Positions 61,138 to 64,000 of a stretch of DNA of 64,000 bases are shown one piece after another; position 1 is the stretch's first letter; each line of letters opens with the position of its first letter. Origin of the DNA: Bradyrhizobium sp. Gha (lineage in GTDB: Bacteria > Pseudomonadota > Alphaproteobacteria > Rhizobiales > Xanthobacteraceae); the NCBI RefSeq assembly GCF_900113735.1, contig NZ_FOQM01000024.1, forward strand, positions 1 through 64,000, written 5' to 3'. A program made the translations under genes and the position numbers. Below the pieces are notes generated by a model. That model made no database searches. It worked only from the letters and a program-made list of their open reading frames with translations, and was not told where the DNA came from.

Positions 61138-63704
61138 TCACAAATTCCGCAACACCGTGGCGGGCTTTTTGTTCAAGGCCAGCAGCGTGCCTGCGAGCCC
61201 AAGCCCGACGGTGACGACCAGCGCGGCCACGACCACGCCGGCCGCGCTGCCGCCTTGCCAGACGAAGGTCAGCGTCATCAGCCGCGTCACGATCATCCAG
61301 GCGGCCATGCTGCCGGCGATCACGCCGAACATTGCGGTGGCAAGGCCGATCAAGAGGTATTCGAGCGCATAGGCGCCGAGCAGCCGCAGCCGCGTCGCGC
61401 CGAGCGTTTTGAGGATGACCGCATCATAGACCCGGTGGCGATGACCGGCGGCGAGCGCGCCGCCCAGCACCAGGATTGCCGAGATCAGGGTCACGGCGCT
61501 GGCGCCGCGGATCGCAAGCGCGAGGTTGGTCACGACCGCGCCGACCGTCTCCATCACCTCGCGCACGCGCACGCTCGTCACCATTGGGTAGGCGTCCGCC
61601 ACCTGCTTGATGATCTTGCCGTCGCCGGCCGCATCGCCGCCCGATTCCGTCAGTGTGGCGATGTGGGTATGCGGCGCGCCCTTGAAGGCGTTCGGCGAGA
61701 ACACCAGAACGAAATTGATGCCGAGGCCCTGCCAGTCGATCGTGCGCAGATTGCTGATTTTCGCCGCGATGTCGCGGCCGAGCACGTTGACGACGATTTC
61801 GTCGCCGAGCTTGAGGCCAAGCCCGTCGGCGATCTTCTTCTCCATCGAGACCAGCGGCGGGCCGGAATAGTCGGCGCGCCACCATTCGCCCTCGACGACC
61901 TTGGAGCCTTTCGGCAGCTCGCCCGTATAGGTCAGGCCGCGGTCGCTTTGCAGCACCCACTCGGAATCGGTCGACGGCTTGAGGTCCTCGGCGCGGACGC
62001 CGCGGGCGGCGGCGATGCGCCCGCGCAGCATCGGCACGTCCTCGACCTTCGCGCCGGGGGCGATCTGGCGCAGATAACCGTCGAACTCGGCGGCCTGCGT
62101 GCTCGGAATGTCGATGAAGTAGAACGCCGGCGCGCGATCGGGCAGCGCGGCGAGGAACTGCCGCCGCAGATTGCCGTCGATCTGGGTGATGGTGACGAGC
62201 ACCGCGAGGCCAAGCCCGAGCGAGAGCACGACCGACGGCGTCAATGCGCCCGGCCGGTGGATGTTGGCGATCGCAAGCCGCAGCATGGTGAAGCGCGTGC
62301 GCGGCAATCGGCGCGCGATCGCCATCAGCACGGCAGCGACGCCGCGCAGCACGGCGAACACGACGACGGAGGAGACCACGAACACCAGGGCGATGCGCTT
62401 GTCGAAGGAGAGGCCGATCACGACAGCGACCAGCAGCGCGACGACACCGGCCATGAACACGAGATAGCCCAGGCGGGGCCGGTGCCATTCGGCGGCGACG
62501 GTGTCGCGGAACAGCGCCGCGACCGGCACGTCATGCACGCGTCCGAGCGGCCACAGACCGAAGGCGAGCGCGGTGAGCAGGCCATAGACGAAGGACAGTG
62601 CGAGCTCGTCGGCATGCACCGCCGGCACGACCGGCAGCGGCAGCAGCTTGCCGAACAGGCCGGCGATGGCGAACGGCATCGCCGCGCCGAGCGCCAGGCC
62701 AATCACCGAGCCGATCGCGGCGAGCAGCACGACCTGCGCCAGATAAATGCCGAATACGTCGCGCCCGGTGGCGCCGACGGCCTTGAAGGCCGCGATCACC
62801 TCGAGCCGGCGGTCGATATGGCTCTTCACGGCGTTGGCGACGCCGACACCGCCGACCAGAAGCGCGGCGAGGCCGACCAGGGTCAGGAACTGGGTGAAAC
62901 GGCTGATATTGCGTTCGAGCTGCGGCGAGGCATTGGAGCGGCTGCGGACCTCCCAGCCGGCCTGCGGCGCGGCGTTGCGGGCATCGGCAATGAAGGCATC
63001 GGTGGCGCTGTCGCTGTTGGCGATGTCGGGCAGTTTGACGCGGTAAACCCAGCGCACCAGGCTGCCTGGCTGAATGAGACCGGTGGCGCGCAAGGCCGCC
63101 TCGCTGATCAGCAAGCGTGGGCCAAAGCCGATGCCGCTGGCGAGCTTGTCGGGCTCGGCCTCGACGCTGGAGCGGATCTGGAACGTCGCAGAGCCAACGG
63201 TGACGCGGTCGCCGATCTTGAGCGAAAGCCGCGCCAGCAGCGTCGGATCGGCAGCCGCGCCGAATGCGCCGTCACGTTCCGCGAGCAGATCGGTCAGGGA
63301 CCGTGGCGGCGCCAGTGTCAACTGTCCGAGCATCGGATAGGTATCGTCGACCGCCTTCATCTCGACCAGCGCCAGCTTGCCCTCGGCCGAGCGCGCCATG
63401 CCGCGCAAGGTGGCGGCGACGGAGAGGGTGCCGCGCGAGCGCAGGAACGCGACTTCGTCCGGCTTGGCCTCGCGCTGGAACAGCACGAACGAGACGTCGC
63501 CGCCGAGCAGCGTGCGGCCCTCGCGCGCGAGACCGTCGCTGAGGCTCGCTGAGACCGAGCCGACGCCCGCAATCGCCATCACCCCGAGCGCAATGCAGGC
63601 GATGAAGACGTAGAAGCCGCGCAGGCCGCCGCGCAATTCGCGCAAGGCATAGCGCAGCGACAATGCGAGGCCGTTCGGCTTCGCAAACGGTTCGATGGCG
63701 GCGC

Positions 63705-63708
<4 letters not shown>
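61138..63708 (-). CDS. FtsX-like ABC transporter permease (YbbP-like)
   Basis: 856 residues. An N-terminal membrane helix (about 30-52) and a large periplasmic MacB-type domain are followed by FtsX-type helix bundles around LVGLAALLVGGVGVANAVKSHIDRRLEVIAAFKAVGA and, near the end, GGALAAGHRHRVYDAVILKTLGATRLRLL, plus central helices, about ten in all. It pairs with the ATPase overlapping it by 4 bases upstream. E. coli YbbA/YbbP is the closest recalled pair; it probably extracts or moves a lipid or envelope substrate, but none is proven. Confidence 0.88.

Positions 63709-64000
<292 letters not shown>

Noticed and set aside
60883..63552. An 889-codon plus-strand open frame
   Set aside because: Antisense to the FtsX-type permease, with Asp/His/Arg/Gln-rich composition typical of reverse-strand shadows.

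Overview
The window is a stretch of high-GC alphaproteobacterial chromosome. The gene content and order point to Bradyrhizobium or a very close relative: an sdhCDAB operon, an ffh-rpsP-rimM-trmD-rplS block followed by leuC, a dapF-mtaB-...-ftsY-yciB block facing a ccmABCDG cytochrome c maturation cluster, acnA next to ccmA, and Rhizobiales-type small proteins (DUF2794, DUF2336, DUF1223, Bax inhibitor-1). The dispersed palindromic intergenic repeats also fit that lineage. The assignment is inference from remembered family and synteny knowledge; no search was run. No rRNA, tRNA, CRISPR array or prophage was recognised.

Layout. 1-329 is the right end of an IS3-family element. 0.37-2.6 kb: a PAP2 phosphatase and argG. 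2.6-10.7 kb (mostly minus): a proline-rich OmpA-like protein, a VOC protein, an FkbM methyltransferase, a fused ABC exporter/importer and a hybrid histidine kinase. 10.9-14.4 kb: the sdhCDAB operon (complex II). 14.9-20.4 kb: a truncated TSUP permease, malonyl-CoA synthetase, an SDR, a fasciclin protein, and a cytochrome b561/molybdopterin oxidoreductase pair. 20.4-28.1 kb: an MFS permease, leuB, a hexapeptide transferase, two secreted or membrane proteins of unknown function, asd, a carbonic anhydrase and a CitE-like lyase. 28.1-33.0 kb is the most accessory-looking part: a Crp/Fnr regulator, a decayed copy of the CitE-like gene end, a 2OG-oxygenase-like protein, a caspase-like protein and a DXD glycosyltransferase. 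33.0-41.5 kb: leuD, a zincin, three small secreted proteins, leuC, and the translation/SRP block. 42-49.3 kb: an MBL hydrolase whose Tat signal is out of frame, SIMPL and GyrI-like secreted proteins, dapF, mtaB, a DUF2336 protein and an RluA-type synthase. 49.3-57.2 kb: ftsY, yciB, ccmGDCBA and acnA. 57.4-64 kb: DUF1223, a candidate small RNA, DUF2794, GNAT, Bax inhibitor-1 (with a possible ybhL leader) and an FtsX-type ABC system cut by the window edge.

Functionally most genes are housekeeping. Complex II and aconitase serve the TCA cycle, the ccm genes mature the c-type cytochromes needed for respiration, leuB/leuC/leuD, asd, dapF and argG serve amino-acid and cell-wall precursor synthesis, and Ffh/FtsY are the two protein partners of co-translational membrane targeting.

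The unusual material lies mainly between genes. At least five families of 80-190 bp palindromic repeats occupy many gaps, some inside operons and one nested in another. There is also a strong candidate for an unannotated structured small RNA at about 58.5-58.6 kb with a paired 11-bp direct repeat upstream, a small ORF with a terminator-like hairpin before leuC, and several decayed or shifted genes.
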